From NCBI GenBank assembly GCA_001871925.1, contig MNWZ01000086.1, positions 1 to 47,756 of the forward strand: 47,756 nucleotides of DNA, read 5' to 3'. Shown here one piece after another: positions 16,281-25,655 of the stretch. A program made the position numbers and the translations under genes. The notes beneath the pieces are model-generated. The model saw only the letters and a program-made list of their open reading frames with translations. It searched no databases and had not been told where the DNA came from. Source of the DNA: Zetaproteobacteria bacterium CG1_02_53_45. GTDB taxonomy: Bacteria > Pseudomonadota > Zetaproteobacteria > Mariprofundales > Mariprofundaceae. The number at the start of each line of letters is the position of its first letter. Position 1 is the stretch's first letter.

Positions 16281-16910
16281 ATGAGGATATTCTGGCGAGG
16301 ATCGTGCAAACGACTGTTGCTAGCGGCACTGCTGCTATCGTTCGTTGCATGTTCATCATCTCCGCAGTTGCCGGGACTCTCACCCGATGCGGTGATTCTC
16401 GCTTTTGGCGACAGCCTGACTTATGGCTCCGGGGTGAGCTCTGATCAGACCTATCCGGCGGTGCTCTCCAGATTGAGCGGGCACGCGGTGGTCAATGCCG
16501 GAGTGCCGGGCGAAGTCACTGCAGCAGGGCTGCTTCGATTACCCGGATTGCTTGATCAGGCGCAGCCTGAACTGATGGTCCTCTGCCATGGCGGCAATGA
16601 TATGCTCAGAAAAAGTTCACTGGAAAGGACCAAATCCAATATCCGTGCTATGGTCGAACTTGCCCGTTCACGGGGTGTTTCAGTGCTGCTGCTGGCGGTA
16701 CCTCAACCCGGAATATTCATGTCGCCGCCTGCTTTATATCAGGAAGTTGCCGATGCATTGAATACGCCGCTGGAAGCGGATGTGTTGGCTGAAATTCTTG
16801 CCGAACCGGCATTGAAGTCGGATCAGATTCACCCCAACGCACAGGGTTATCGGATGATTGCCGAAGCGGTATATCAGCAGTTGCTGGTGACGGGCGCTAT
16901 TCAGCCCTAG
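16281..16910 (+). CDS. SGNH/GDSL-family esterase lipoprotein (TesA-like)
   Basis: This 209-residue protein has a lipoprotein signal (RLLLAALLLSFVACSSS, lipobox V-A-C near residue 24) and an SGNH hydrolase fold. Block I is FGDSLTYGSG with the nucleophile Ser, block II has the Gly in NAGVPGEVT, block III is HGGNDML with the Asn, and block V is DQIHPNAQGY with the catalytic Asp and His. Relatives include TesA, a periplasmic thioesterase/lysophospholipase/arylesterase. Here the protein would be lipid-anchored rather than soluble. No good Shine-Dalgarno precedes ATG 16281; a 13-bp direct repeat, GTCGACCTGATTC, sits just upstream. Confidence 0.88.
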   Translation: MRIFWRGSCKRLLLAALLLSFVACSSSPQLPGLSPDAVILAFGDSLTYGSGVSSDQTYPAVLSRLSGHAVVNAGVPGEVTAAGLLRLPGLLDQAQPELMVLCHGGNDMLRKSSLERTKSNIRAMVELARSRGVSVLLLAVPQPGIFMSPPALYQEVADALNTPLEADVLAEILAEPALKSDQIHPNAQGYRMIAEAVYQQLLVTGAIQP

Positions 16911-16947
16911 ACAGTTGAGGGTTTCTTGGATGTGTGCGGTGAAGCCG

Positions 16948-17655
16948 TTATACCATCTCGATGGGGCTGCGGTAGATAAAACCGCCATTACTCCTGCTCT
17001 GCGTATCAATATGGTAGATGTCGCAATTATTCGGGTTGGGCTGGGCTTCAAACCACTCATAGGGCAGATGCAGCCACTGCATTACAAAGGCGCGTAAGGT
17101 CACCCCGTGACATACAACAATAATATTGCTGACACCGTGCCGCTCGGCATCACGATGAAACGTGCCGAAGGATTCGTGCACACGCACTGCGACATCAAAG
17201 CGGCTTTCGCCCAGTGGCATGCGCGCCCAGAAACGCCCTTCGTGACTGGCCGCCAGCGTGTAGTGGGCATGCTCCAGCGGGAAACGTATTGGCAGTTCAT
17301 CATCCGGAATACCGTCAAAGAGCCCGAATTGCTGTTCGCACAGGTTGATATGTTCACGGTAGTCGGTATGCGGAAATTTTCTGCGCAGTTCGGCAGCCAG
17401 CAGTTCCGCCGTTTGACGGGTTCGTTCGTAGGGACTGCTCCAGATGCGCAAGGCTACATCATCGGGCAGTGATATCAGTTCGCGCAGCGCCGAACCGGCC
17501 AGCGTGGCCTGCCGTTTGCCGGTCTCGGATAATGCAATGGCGTGATCCGGTGCGGAGCGATGAATGGATGGATCGACATTACCCTGACTCTGGCCGTGGC
17601 GGATGAGGTAGATGTTTTGAACGGACTCTGCGGGGTTAAATCTGGATTCGGACAT
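16948..17655 (-). CDS. Histidine phosphatase family protein (phosphoglycerate mutase-like)
   Basis: This protein of about 235 residues belongs to the histidine phosphatase superfamily. The N-terminal NIYLIRHGQSQGNVD holds the RHG catalytic motif, SSPYERTRQTAELL has the second phosphate-binding Arg, a Glu occurs in the middle, and IIVVCHGVTLRAFVMQWL provides the second catalytic His. The long insertion containing LFDGIPDDELP and HEGRFWARMPLGESRFDV resembles broad-specificity phosphatases. The substrate is unknown. The track starts at 17745, but ATG 17655 has AGAGAG just upstream and gives a normal N-terminus; ATG 17667 is an alternative. Confidence 0.85.
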   Translation of the reverse strand: MSESRFNPAESVQNIYLIRHGQSQGNVDPSIHRSAPDHAIALSETGKRQATLAGSALRELISLPDDVALRIWSSPYERTRQTAELLAAELRRKFPHTDYREHINLCEQQFGLFDGIPDDELPIRFPLEHAHYTLAASHEGRFWARMPLGESRFDVAVRVHESFGTFHRDAERHGVSNIIVVCHGVTLRAFVMQWLHLPYEWFEAQPNPNNCDIYHIDTQSRSNGGFIYRSPIEMV

Positions 17656-17821
17656 TCGCTCTCTCATTGTTTTGCAAATATTTTTTTGCGCTGTGCCCAT
17701 GCAGTGATGCAGGCAAAACCGGGTTTGCGAATTTACCAATTGCATTGAGATTGTTCGAGCGGTGGATGCGAGGCCGGGGTGGGCATTTGAAGATGGGCAC
17801 GTTTATTGTAGTCAATAACTT

Positions 17822-18475
17822 CTACGGTTCGAATAGACCGATATGAAACAGACTGCCCTGATAGCTGAGAATGACCCCGTTCGGGGTGATCTCTTCCAGC
17901 GTCAGGTTCTTAGCGATGGACTGTTTCTCTTTTCTGACGCTGCCATTGACAAATACCATGCGTCTGGCCGGGTCGCTGTCGTAAATATGGCCTTCGATTT
18001 TAATCTCCGGAAGGGCGTTCTGCACTGTGACGGGAAGCTCATAGCGTGACGGTATATTTGTCTTTGCAACCTGCTCAACCCCGGACGGTGCGTCAGAAAT
18101 CGGTGTGACCGGTGCTATCTCGGGCAGTTTCTCACCGGCTTGTACCGGCGCACTGGCAGGTTCGGAAACTGGCGCTGCCTCAATGCTAGAGGGTGCCTCC
18201 AGAGGTGGCATTTCCGGTTCGGTTACCGCCAGAGTTATGGCCGGATTATCCCCGACAGGCGCCTGCGCCTGATGGTCTGCCACAACGGGCTGCATGGTGT
18301 AAATCCGGCTGAGCAGAGCGATGGCGATAAGCGCGCCGGTCAGGATAAACAGTGGCAGGGCGAGGCGGCGTTTACGCGATTCGGGCTGGGCGATAATGGC
18401 CTGCAGTTGTTGAGAAACGTTGAGGTTGCTGCGTTTTTCTTCTGACTTTCTCAGCGCGTCGAGAATATAGGACAT
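17822..18475 (-). CDS. gspB: General secretion pathway protein B (GspB/ExeB)
   Basis: This 217-residue inner membrane protein has the signature start MSYILDALRKSEEKR of GspB/PulB/ExeB proteins, a membrane helix (LALPLFILTGALIAIALLSRIY, near residues 38-60), a Pro/Ala/Glu-rich spacer, and a C-terminal periplasmic domain (PEIKIEGHIYDSDPARRMVFVNG ... LEEITPNGVILSYQG). With GspA it forms a complex that helps assemble the type II secretin in the outer membrane. Its ATG shares one base with the gspA stop. No other type II secretion genes lie in the window. Confidence 0.92.
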   Translation of the reverse strand: MSYILDALRKSEEKRSNLNVSQQLQAIIAQPESRKRRLALPLFILTGALIAIALLSRIYTMQPVVADHQAQAPVGDNPAITLAVTEPEMPPLEAPSSIEAAPVSEPASAPVQAGEKLPEIAPVTPISDAPSGVEQVAKTNIPSRYELPVTVQNALPEIKIEGHIYDSDPARRMVFVNGSVRKEKQSIAKNLTLEEITPNGVILSYQGSLFHIGLFEP

Positions 18476-20217
18476 CAGCTCTCCGACCTGCTGTTCAAGC
18501 GGGGTGTTTGCAGGCCAATACGCTCATTGATACGGATCAGCGTCTGCGGGCCTGCTATCCCATCGGCCGGCAAGCCCTGCGCTTTTTGGAAGTCTGTCAG
18601 CCGGTCCACCAGCAGCGCATCCATCTGCAGGAAAGCTCTGGGGGGGATCAGTTTGCCCTGCACTGCATCCAGTTGCGAAGCCAGCCATTGGATTACCTTG
18701 CCGGAATCTCCCGGCTTGAGCTCTTTTTCATAACCCGGAGGTTTGCTCCAGATCAGGGTCACCTGATTCTGCCAGTGCTGCTCGAGCTCCGAGAGATCAA
18801 TTTCCCACTGTTGCAGTTCCAGCGCGATGGTGACGCGGTCGCCTTCAATAGCACGGATCACTGCATAGTGCTGCCGGCCATCGCTACCTGTCAGCTCAAA
18901 CACGGCAGGGCGGTTGAGTCCTTTAAGCAGCCATGCGTTGGCCTGCTGCTGCAGGCAGGCAAGCTTTTTATCCACCAGCTGATCGCAGGGATCAACGTCA
19001 TCGGCGTTGAGCAGTTCAGTTTGCCAGATATCCGCCAGCGTTCTGAATGCCAGCATTTTTGTACCGGTTTGTTCAATGGTGCCCCAGATATCATTGGAGA
19101 AGAGAGAGACGGGCTGTTCATTCGCCGCGGCATCGGCCGTATCCAACTCCGCTTGCTCTATATTCTCTGCCTTCGGCTCTGTGTCAGCGGCATCGGCACC
19201 CCCCTGCACCTGTTCGGGTTGCGCGACAGGCTCTGCCTGCACTTCCGTGGTCGCCATGACCGTCGTTTGCTTGTCAGCGCTGTTTTGCGCTTCAAGACGG
19301 TTAAAATAGAACGCTGCCGAAACGGCCACCGCGATGGTCAAGGCCGATGCGACCAGCAGCGGCAACAGCGGGCGGCCTGAATGGCTGCCCGGCTCACCGA
19401 ACACCTCAATGCTTGCCTGCCGGACATGTTCCGGACGTGCCTCTCTGCCGCCCTGACTATAAAGTCCGAGCAGGATACGGTCGCAGAACAGGTTGATCAG
19501 GCGCGGCGTGCCCTGACTCTCCTTGTGAATAAGGTTGATGGTCTTGTCTGTGAACAGTGGTTGATCGCAGCCTGCTACCGAGAGGCGATGGCGGATATAT
19601 TCGCCGGTTTCAAAGCGACTGAGCGGTTTCAGGTGATAGCGTACAGTGATGCGCTGGGAGAGCTGTCTGAGCTCATGCTTCTCCAGCATGGCTTTCAGCT
19701 CCGGTTGACCGAGCAGCACGATCTGCAGCAGTTTACGCTCGTTTGTTTCCAGATTGGTCAGTAGCCGCAACTCTTCGAGCACATCCACACTCAGGTTTTG
19801 TGCCTCGTCAATCATCAGTACGGTATTTCGCCCCCGGCTATGTGCCCTGATCAGGCGGGCGCTGATCAGGTCGGTGAAGTCCTTGATGCTGACATTGAGG
19901 TGGGCGTAATTTTTAGGGTAACTGATGGACAGCTCATCGCATATGGTGGCCAGAAGCTCGCGCACGGAAAGCTTCGGATTGATGATCCAGGCAATATCGC
20001 AGTTTTCCGGTGCCTGTTCCAGCAGCTTGCGGCTGATCGTGGTTTTGCCCGTGCCCACTTCACCGGTCAGCAGTACAACGCCGCCTTCACCCTGCAATCC
20101 GTAGATCAGGTGTGCCAGCGCCTCCTGATGTTGATGTGTCATGTACAGGTAGCGTGGGTTGGGAGCGATGGAGAACGGGGCCTCGCTCAAACCGAAATAT
20201 GCTGAATATATGTTCAT
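18475..20217 (-). CDS. gspA: General secretion pathway protein A (GspA/ExeA), AAA ATPase
   Basis: This 580-residue protein begins MNIYSAYFGLSEAPFSIAPNPRYLYMTHQHQEAL, the ExeA signature. An AAA domain follows, with Walker A GEVGTGKTT near residue 52 and Walker B VLMIDEAQN near residue 135. A membrane helix lies near residues 284-304 (LLPLLVASALTIAVAVSAAFYF), then an acidic spacer, a C39-like domain (FRTLADIWQTELL ... YAVIRAIEGDRVTI), and a C-terminal peptidoglycan-binding domain (VDRLTDFQKAQGLPADGIAGPQTLIRI). ExeA uses ATP to help the secretin through peptidoglycan. The start overlaps the upstream lipase stop by four bases (ATGA). Confidence 0.93.
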   Translation of the reverse strand: MNIYSAYFGLSEAPFSIAPNPRYLYMTHQHQEALAHLIYGLQGEGGVVLLTGEVGTGKTTISRKLLEQAPENCDIAWIINPKLSVRELLATICDELSISYPKNYAHLNVSIKDFTDLISARLIRAHSRGRNTVLMIDEAQNLSVDVLEELRLLTNLETNERKLLQIVLLGQPELKAMLEKHELRQLSQRITVRYHLKPLSRFETGEYIRHRLSVAGCDQPLFTDKTINLIHKESQGTPRLINLFCDRILLGLYSQGGREARPEHVRQASIEVFGEPGSHSGRPLLPLLVASALTIAVAVSAAFYFNRLEAQNSADKQTTVMATTEVQAEPVAQPEQVQGGADAADTEPKAENIEQAELDTADAAANEQPVSLFSNDIWGTIEQTGTKMLAFRTLADIWQTELLNADDVDPCDQLVDKKLACLQQQANAWLLKGLNRPAVFELTGSDGRQHYAVIRAIEGDRVTIALELQQWEIDLSELEQHWQNQVTLIWSKPPGYEKELKPGDSGKVIQWLASQLDAVQGKLIPPRAFLQMDALLVDRLTDFQKAQGLPADGIAGPQTLIRINERIGLQTPRLNSRSES

Positions 20218-20930
20218 CTACCTTCCTGCGACAAAATCCATGTGGCGATTTCACGGTAGACTGGCACAGCGTCGAAGGGGATTCGAGTAGAAAATGGATT
20301 GAACCGGAAATCGCGCAGGATCAGCTCATAATGATCACAGGGCAGTGTGGCAATATGTTTACCCCACTTCGCTGAGGCAACGGAGACCTGGGCATCATTA
20401 TCCCCCTCCTGTTGCTGAATATGACGCCCATAACGGCGAACGATCCACGGCTGATCGCCGGGCGGGCGCATGGCACTGTAACTGCGATAGCAAATATGCG
20501 GCAAATCAGGCGTGCGGGCATTGAATTTGGACATGTTCTCTGTGGTCATGTTTTGCACGCCTGTCAGCAGCCTGAAGGGAGAAAGCCGACTGCAGACAAA
20601 GTCGGCGGCAGCACTACCCCGGTGCGGCGTGGCCAGTGTGGTCAGGCTTGCTACTTTATCTCCACCACCGAGATGCGTAATCCAGTAGCGCGCATCAAGC
20701 CCGCCCATGGAGTGGGCCACCAGATGCAGCGGCCCCTGCTCATGTTGCAGCTGTTTTGCCAGAGCGGCTGCGCATTTTTCAATACTGCTGACCCGGGGCA
20801 GGCTGGGTACCAGCACGCGTAACCCCATGTGTTCATAGCGTTGCCGGATATTGCCAAAATACTCAAAGCATAACAGTTTGCGAAAGCCGAACAGCCCGTG
20901 AATCAGAACGACCGTTGGCCGCCGGTTCAT
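20214..20930 (-). CDS. Alpha/beta hydrolase, triacylglycerol lipase-like
   Basis: This 238-residue alpha/beta hydrolase has the oxyanion motif VVLIHGLFGF near residue 10, the nucleophile elbow AHSMGGLDARY (Ser near residue 74), a second signature LTTLATPHRGSAAADF, the acid in DNDAQVSVASAKWG, and the catalytic His in CDHYELI. These fit the Pseudomonas-type lipase family; substrates cannot be read from sequence. No signal peptide is present, so it is likely cytoplasmic or membrane-associated. It overlaps purF and gspA by four bases each, placing a lipid hydrolase inside a purine and secretion-assembly operon. Confidence 0.85.
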   Translation of the reverse strand: MNRRPTVVLIHGLFGFRKLLCFEYFGNIRQRYEHMGLRVLVPSLPRVSSIEKCAAALAKQLQHEQGPLHLVAHSMGGLDARYWITHLGGGDKVASLTTLATPHRGSAAADFVCSRLSPFRLLTGVQNMTTENMSKFNARTPDLPHICYRSYSAMRPPGDQPWIVRRYGRHIQQQEGDNDAQVSVASAKWGKHIATLPCDHYELILRDFRFNPFSTRIPFDAVPVYREIATWILSQEGR

Positions 20931-22363
20931 TGCTTCTTGTTAAGAATCTTCAGCAGTGACAACTGTGGCGAGCGGGGCCCTTCAATAGCAACTGGGTAAT
21001 TGCCCGAGAAGCAGGCATCACAATGTGATTCACGCGGTTTGCCTACGGCCTTGTACATGCCTTCAAAGCTGACAAAGGCCAGTGAGTCGGCGCCGATGGC
21101 CTTGCGCATCTCTTCGAGGTCCATCTTGTTGGCCATCAGTTCAGCGGCATCGGGTGTGTCGACACCGTAAAAGCAGGAGTGCTTGGTTGGCGGGCTGGAA
21201 ATGCGCATATGGATTTCAGCGGCACCGGCGGCACGTACCATCTCGACGATCTTGCGGCTGGTAGTGCCGCGAACGATGGAGTCATCCACCAGTACGACGC
21301 GTTTGCCTGCAATCAGTTCGCGGTTGGGGTTGAGTTTAAGTTTCACACCGAAGTTGCGGATCGATTGCTTGGGCTCGATAAACGTGCGGCCGACATAATG
21401 GTTGCGGATCAGTCCCATCTGGAACGGAATACCCGATGCTTCGGCAAATCCCATGGCAGGCGGCACGCCTGAGTCCGGCACCGGGATAACGAGATCCGCA
21501 TCGACAGGGGACTCTTTGGCCAGCTCAACACCGATCTGGTAACGGGCTTTATAGACATTCACGCCTTCAAGCGTGGAGTCTGGACGCGCAAAGTAGACAT
21601 ATTCAAAAACACAGAAGTGCGGTTTGCAGTCGTTGCCCAGCGGTTTAAAGCTGGTCAGGCCGCTATCTTCAATGACAACCATTTCACCCGGCTCAACATC
21701 ACGCACATATTTGGCGCCGATCAGATCAAAGGCGCAGGTTTCCGAGGCCAGAACCCAGGAATTATCCAGTTTGCCCAGTACCAGCGGACGGATACCGTCA
21801 CGGTCTCGTACACCGACCAGTCTTTTTTCCACCAGCACCAGCAGTGAGAAGCCGCCGGCAAGTTGTCTGACCGCTTCGCTCAGACGTTCGGTCATGGTCG
21901 CAGCTTTGCTGCGCGCCACCAGATGAATCAGTACCTCGGTATCGGATGTGGACTGGAAGATCGAACCGTCTTTCTCCAGCTGTTTGCGCAGTTCAGGCGC
22001 ATTGACGATGTTGCCGTTGTGACACATGGCGATGCCGCCATGGGCATATTCAAACGAAAATGGCTGGCAGTTACGCAGCCCCGAGTCACCTGATGTCGAG
22101 TAACGTACATGGCCGATACCATGCCGGCCTGTGAGTTCCTTGATTTCCGATTTGTGAAAAATATCGGCAACAAGGCCCATGCCGCGATGGGAGTGAAAAC
22201 TGTGTCCATCAGTGCAGACAATGCCGGCGGACTCCTGTCCGCGGTGCTGCTGTGCATACAACCCCAAATAGGTCAGGTTGGCAGCTTCCGGGTGATCAAA
22301 TACACCAAATACACCGCATTCATCATGGAAATGGTCGTTACTATCGCATTCGACGCTCATCAT
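20927..22363 (-). CDS. purF: Amidophosphoribosyltransferase
   Basis: This 478-residue PurF catalyses the first step of purine synthesis: PRPP plus glutamine to phosphoribosylamine. The N-terminal nucleophile Cys of CGVFGVFDHPEA follows a short propeptide (MMSVECDSNDHFHDE) that must be cleaved, as in Bacillus subtilis. Cysteines in CVFEYVYFARPD, SCFYGVDTPDA and CDACFSGNYP sit where the B. subtilis enzyme binds its 4Fe-4S cluster, so this is probably the iron-sulfur type rather than the E. coli type. PRPP-binding motif VVLVDDSIVRGTTS is clear. Two adjacent ATG codons (22363 and 22360) are possible starts; GAGG favours the second. cvpA lies four bases upstream. Confidence 0.96.
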   Translation of the reverse strand: MMSVECDSNDHFHDECGVFGVFDHPEAANLTYLGLYAQQHRGQESAGIVCTDGHSFHSHRGMGLVADIFHKSEIKELTGRHGIGHVRYSTSGDSGLRNCQPFSFEYAHGGIAMCHNGNIVNAPELRKQLEKDGSIFQSTSDTEVLIHLVARSKAATMTERLSEAVRQLAGGFSLLVLVEKRLVGVRDRDGIRPLVLGKLDNSWVLASETCAFDLIGAKYVRDVEPGEMVVIEDSGLTSFKPLGNDCKPHFCVFEYVYFARPDSTLEGVNVYKARYQIGVELAKESPVDADLVIPVPDSGVPPAMGFAEASGIPFQMGLIRNHYVGRTFIEPKQSIRNFGVKLKLNPNRELIAGKRVVLVDDSIVRGTTSRKIVEMVRAAGAAEIHMRISSPPTKHSCFYGVDTPDAAELMANKMDLEEMRKAIGADSLAFVSFEGMYKAVGKPRESHCDACFSGNYPVAIEGPRSPQLSLLKILNKKQ

Positions 22364-22367
22364 GGCC

Positions 22368-22967
22368 TCATTTCGAACTGTTTTCGAGAATTTGTTTTAA
22401 AGCTTCCCTGTCCTTTAACGGGATCAGGTCTTTCATCTGTTCACTGGCGGGACTCTCTGCTACGGGCTTCCTGGCAGCCCCCTGTCTGGAGAACGGGTAA
22501 CCCTCGGGAATCATCTGTCCCAGCATATCACCCAGTTCAATCGCATAGGGTGCCAGAGTACTCTGTTTCAGCCAACCGCCTGCATCGGGCTTGCTGTAGG
22601 AGGTATAAACCAGAAAACAGAGGGCAATCAGGAACGTGCCGCGGGCGGCGCCGAAAAAGACACCCAGCGTGCGATCGGTGGCGGTCAGTGCGGCCATGTC
22701 AACGAGGTTGCGAATCAGTGCGCCGAGAAGTCCGACGACTATCATGACAGTCACGAAGACAAGTCCGAAGCCTGTAATATCGGCAACGGTCGGGTTGTCG
22801 ATCCAGGGGCTGATAAATTCGCCGGCCTGTCCGGAAAACTGACCGGCAAGCAGGAATGCGGCGACAAGCCCGATCAGAGAAATGATCTCGCGTACAAAAC
22901 CACGCCACAATGACAGCACCATCGACAGTCCGACAATCAGAATCAGAATATAGTCAATAAAATTCAA
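22368..22967 (-). CDS. cvpA: CvpA family membrane protein
   Basis: This 199-residue protein has four hydrophobic segments in the first 140 residues, starting MNFIDYILILIVGLSMVLSLWRGFVREIISLIGLVAAFLLA, the CvpA signature. A conserved TDRTLGVFFGAARGTFLI follows. CvpA is needed for colicin V production in E. coli and has been tied to envelope homeostasis. It starts at TTG 22967, five bases after AGAGGA; an ATG inside that spacer is out of frame and stops after two codons. The cvpA-purF order is the widely conserved arrangement. Confidence 0.92.
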   Translation of the reverse strand: MNFIDYILILIVGLSMVLSLWRGFVREIISLIGLVAAFLLAGQFSGQAGEFISPWIDNPTVADITGFGLVFVTVMIVVGLLGALIRNLVDMAALTATDRTLGVFFGAARGTFLIALCFLVYTSYSKPDAGGWLKQSTLAPYAIELGDMLGQMIPEGYPFSRQGAARKPVAESPASEQMKDLIPLKDREALKQILENSSK

Positions 22968-23004
22968 AACATTCCTCTGTGATGCTCATGCCAGAATACC
23001 ATGA

Positions 23005-24393
23005 TCAGCTTAACAGCTTCTGTGCCGCATCGGATAAGTGCTTCACCGCTGTCAGCTGCAGAGGTGATTTCGTGCTGCTGCGCATGTTAGCAATGATGTT
23101 TGCCTTCTGCACCCTCTGGTGGTTTCCATGCGGCAATACCACATGCGTAAAGCCCAGGCTGGCGGCCTCCTTGGCGCGCGGTTCGGGTTGGCCGACAGGG
23201 CGGATTTCACCGGTCAGGCCTACCTCGCCGAAGACCACGACGTTGTGTGGCATGGCTCTTTCCTGATAGGCCGAGAGCATGGCCAGAAGTACGGCGAGAT
23301 CTGCTGCCGGCTCCTGGATGCGTGCGCCACCGGCAATATTGACATACACATCATGCTGGGAGAGCGGCAGGCCGACGCGGCGTTCCAGTACGGCGGTAAG
23401 CATGGCTACGCGCGCTGCATCAAGGCCAACGGCGGAACGCTTGGGCGTGGAATAAACCGTGGGGGCGATCAGCGCCTGCACTTCGACCAGCAGCGGACGG
23501 GTTCCCTCCATACAGGCGAGTACCACTGAACCGGGCGTATCTGCGCTGCGCTCGGCCAGAAACAGGCGGGACGCATCGACAATGCCGAGCAGTCCCTGAT
23601 CGGTCATTTCAAACACGCCGATTTCACCGGCCGGGCCAAAACGGTTTTTCACTGCCCTGAGGATTCTGTGGGCGTGGCCGCGATCGCCTTCAAAGTAGAT
23701 CACCGCATCCACCATATGCTCAAGCACTCGGGGGCCGGCCAGGGCGCCGTCCTTGGTGACATGGCCGACCAGAATCATGGCGTGCCCCTTCTGCTTGGCG
23801 CTCTGCACGAGAGCCGCAGCGCAATCCCTGACCTGTGATACCGTGCCCGGTGCGCTGGTCAGGCGTGTGCTGACGGTGGTCTGGATGGAATCGACAATGA
23901 CGATGCCCGGTTTTGTTTTATCAATGGTGGCCAGAATGGATTCCAGTTCGCAGGCGGAGACCAGCATCAGGTTGTCATCGAGCGCCCCGATACGTTCGCC
24001 GCGCATGCGCACCTGCTGCACCGACTCTTCGCCGGTTACATAGAGCACCTGTTGCGATTTGTCGGAAGCGGCCAGTTTGGCTGCAGCCTGCAACAGCAAG
24101 GTGGATTTTCCGATGCCCGGATCACCACCGATCAGCACGGCCGAACCCGGCACCAGTCCGCCACCGAGCACGCGATTGAGCTCCTCTATATCGGTGGAGC
24201 GGCGTGGGCTCTGCTGGCGGGAAATATCGGTGATGGATGTGGTGGCAAGGGCTTTTCCCTTACCGCCGATGCGGGGGGAAGTCTCAATCACCTGTTCGGT
24301 GATGCTGTTCCATTCTCCGCAATCGCTGCATTGGCCGCTCCATTTGCGATGCTCGGCACCGCATGATTGACAGACAAAGAGTGATTTAGCCAT
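23005..24393 (-). CDS. radA: DNA repair protein RadA
   Basis: This 462-residue RadA (Sms) is a RecA-like hexameric helicase that drives branch migration in recombination. The N-terminal zinc finger is FVCQSCGAEHRKWSGQCSDCGEWN. Walker A is GGDPGIGKSTLL near residue 90, the RadA-specific KNRFG motif occurs in RAVKNRFGPAGEIGVFEM, and the C-terminal Lon-like domain contains GVDAARVAMLTAVLERR and VVFGEVGLTGEIRPV. Length and order are standard. cvpA begins 37 bp downstream. Confidence 0.97.
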   Translation of the reverse strand: MAKSLFVCQSCGAEHRKWSGQCSDCGEWNSITEQVIETSPRIGGKGKALATTSITDISRQQSPRRSTDIEELNRVLGGGLVPGSAVLIGGDPGIGKSTLLLQAAAKLAASDKSQQVLYVTGEESVQQVRMRGERIGALDDNLMLVSACELESILATIDKTKPGIVIVDSIQTTVSTRLTSAPGTVSQVRDCAAALVQSAKQKGHAMILVGHVTKDGALAGPRVLEHMVDAVIYFEGDRGHAHRILRAVKNRFGPAGEIGVFEMTDQGLLGIVDASRLFLAERSADTPGSVVLACMEGTRPLLVEVQALIAPTVYSTPKRSAVGLDAARVAMLTAVLERRVGLPLSQHDVYVNIAGGARIQEPAADLAVLLAMLSAYQERAMPHNVVVFGEVGLTGEIRPVGQPEPRAKEAASLGFTHVVLPHGNHQRVQKANIIANMRSSTKSPLQLTAVKHLSDAAQKLLS

Positions 24394-24471
24394 GGCCGGG
24401 GAGACTAACCGGAAAAGCTGACAGTGCCATGCGTAATAGCAGGAGGATAAGTGACTGAAAGTGCTGGTTAA

Positions 24472-25653
24472 TTATTTTATCTGTTCCAGCCAGCAGTCGG
24501 TGAGTCCGAGCGCAGGGCAGGCCTCAAGCATGGTGCTGACCGCCTCGGCATGGGTGTCATACGGGCCGATGCGAACGCGGTGAATAAGCTTGTCTCCGAC
24601 CGCGACGGTTGAGATAAACGGCTGTTTTTCACCCGGTGGCACATTGATTTCCGAGGTCATGGCTGCGGCATTGGCCATGGAGTCAAACGACGCGATATTG
24701 ATGGCCCATTTGGCGGCGGTTTTGGCCGTTGCTGCCCGGACAGGTTCAGCCTTGGCTTGCGCCGGTGTGTCGGCCACCGAAGTCGCGGGTAGGTTGCTGT
24801 CGCCCTCAAACAGGATCTGCCACTTGCCGTTATCGCTGTTGCGGACAAGCTCGAGGCGCTTGCGGTTCGATGCGGCGTAATTGCTGGATTTGTAGACCTG
24901 ATCAAACTCAACCACTGTGGCTTTACCATAGGGTGTCTGTTTGGCTGTTCCGATCACTTTCAGGTTGGAAATAGCAACCTGAATAAAGGTTTTACGGCCA
25001 TTTACACGTCGTTTGTAAGTGCTCCACGAGGTATAGTCGTATTCCGGGGTTTTAAAGGCGGCATGGTAGTGGGAGAGGTAGGCATCCGCATTGAGCGATT
25101 GCCAGTCTTTGCGCCACTGTTCAATATCCGCGTTCATATCATCGGGATACGCTGCAACAGTTTTAACGACTTTTTCCGGTGCGGGGGCTGCGATCGCCAG
25201 GGCGGGCTGTTTCTGATTGTTCAGGCTTTCGGTGAAAGCGAGCAGCCGTTGATCAGCGCGTTTGAGTGCAAAACTGAGTCTGGCATGTTTCAGCTTGCTG
25301 ATATCACCGTCGACAGCATGGGCATATCTGCCTGCCCGCACTGCTGCTTCAACGGACTGGCGGCGATAGGCTTCAGCCCTGATCAGTGCGGCCAGCGGGT
25401 TTTTCTCTGCAGCGGGAGCGTTAAGGAAGCTGATCGCTTCCTCATTGTTGCCGGCATCCAGTGCAAGCTTGCCGAGCAGCACTTCGCGCTCGCCTTTGTC
25501 CAGTGCGCGTACGGCTTCGTGCCGGCCATCCTTGAGCATCTGATAAAGTTGTTCTCTGTCCGCTGTGTCCGAGGCAGAGAAACTTTGTACTGATGCAAGC
25601 AGCAGGGAGGCAAACAGGAGCAGTGAGCAGGTGATGTGGTTGATTTTAAACAT
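24472..25653 (-). CDS. Exported SPOR-domain protein with NTF2-like domain
   Basis: This 393-residue protein has a signal peptide (ITCSLLLFASLLLASVQSFS), then a helical TPR-like region (YQMLKDGRHEAVRALDKGE ... DAGNNEEAISFL), then an NTF2-like domain (DIEQWRKDWQSLNADAYLSHYHAAFKTPEYDYTSWSTYKRRVNGRKTFIQVAISNLKVI) of the kind often fused to L,D-transpeptidases, and a C-terminal SPOR domain (WAINIASFDSMANAAAM ... LIHRVRIGPYDTHAEAVSTM). SPOR domains bind denuded septal glycan, so a role in cell-wall work or division is likely. It begins two bases after the M14 peptidase gene; together they form a cell-wall pair. Confidence 0.82.
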   Translation of the reverse strand: MFKINHITCSLLLFASLLLASVQSFSASDTADREQLYQMLKDGRHEAVRALDKGEREVLLGKLALDAGNNEEAISFLNAPAAEKNPLAALIRAEAYRRQSVEAAVRAGRYAHAVDGDISKLKHARLSFALKRADQRLLAFTESLNNQKQPALAIAAPAPEKVVKTVAAYPDDMNADIEQWRKDWQSLNADAYLSHYHAAFKTPEYDYTSWSTYKRRVNGRKTFIQVAISNLKVIGTAKQTPYGKATVVEFDQVYKSSNYAASNRKRLELVRNSDNGKWQILFEGDSNLPATSVADTPAQAKAEPVRAATAKTAAKWAINIASFDSMANAAAMTSEINVPPGEKQPFISTVAVGDKLIHRVRIGPYDTHAEAVSTMLEACPALGLTDCWLEQIK

Positions 25654-25655
25654 AA

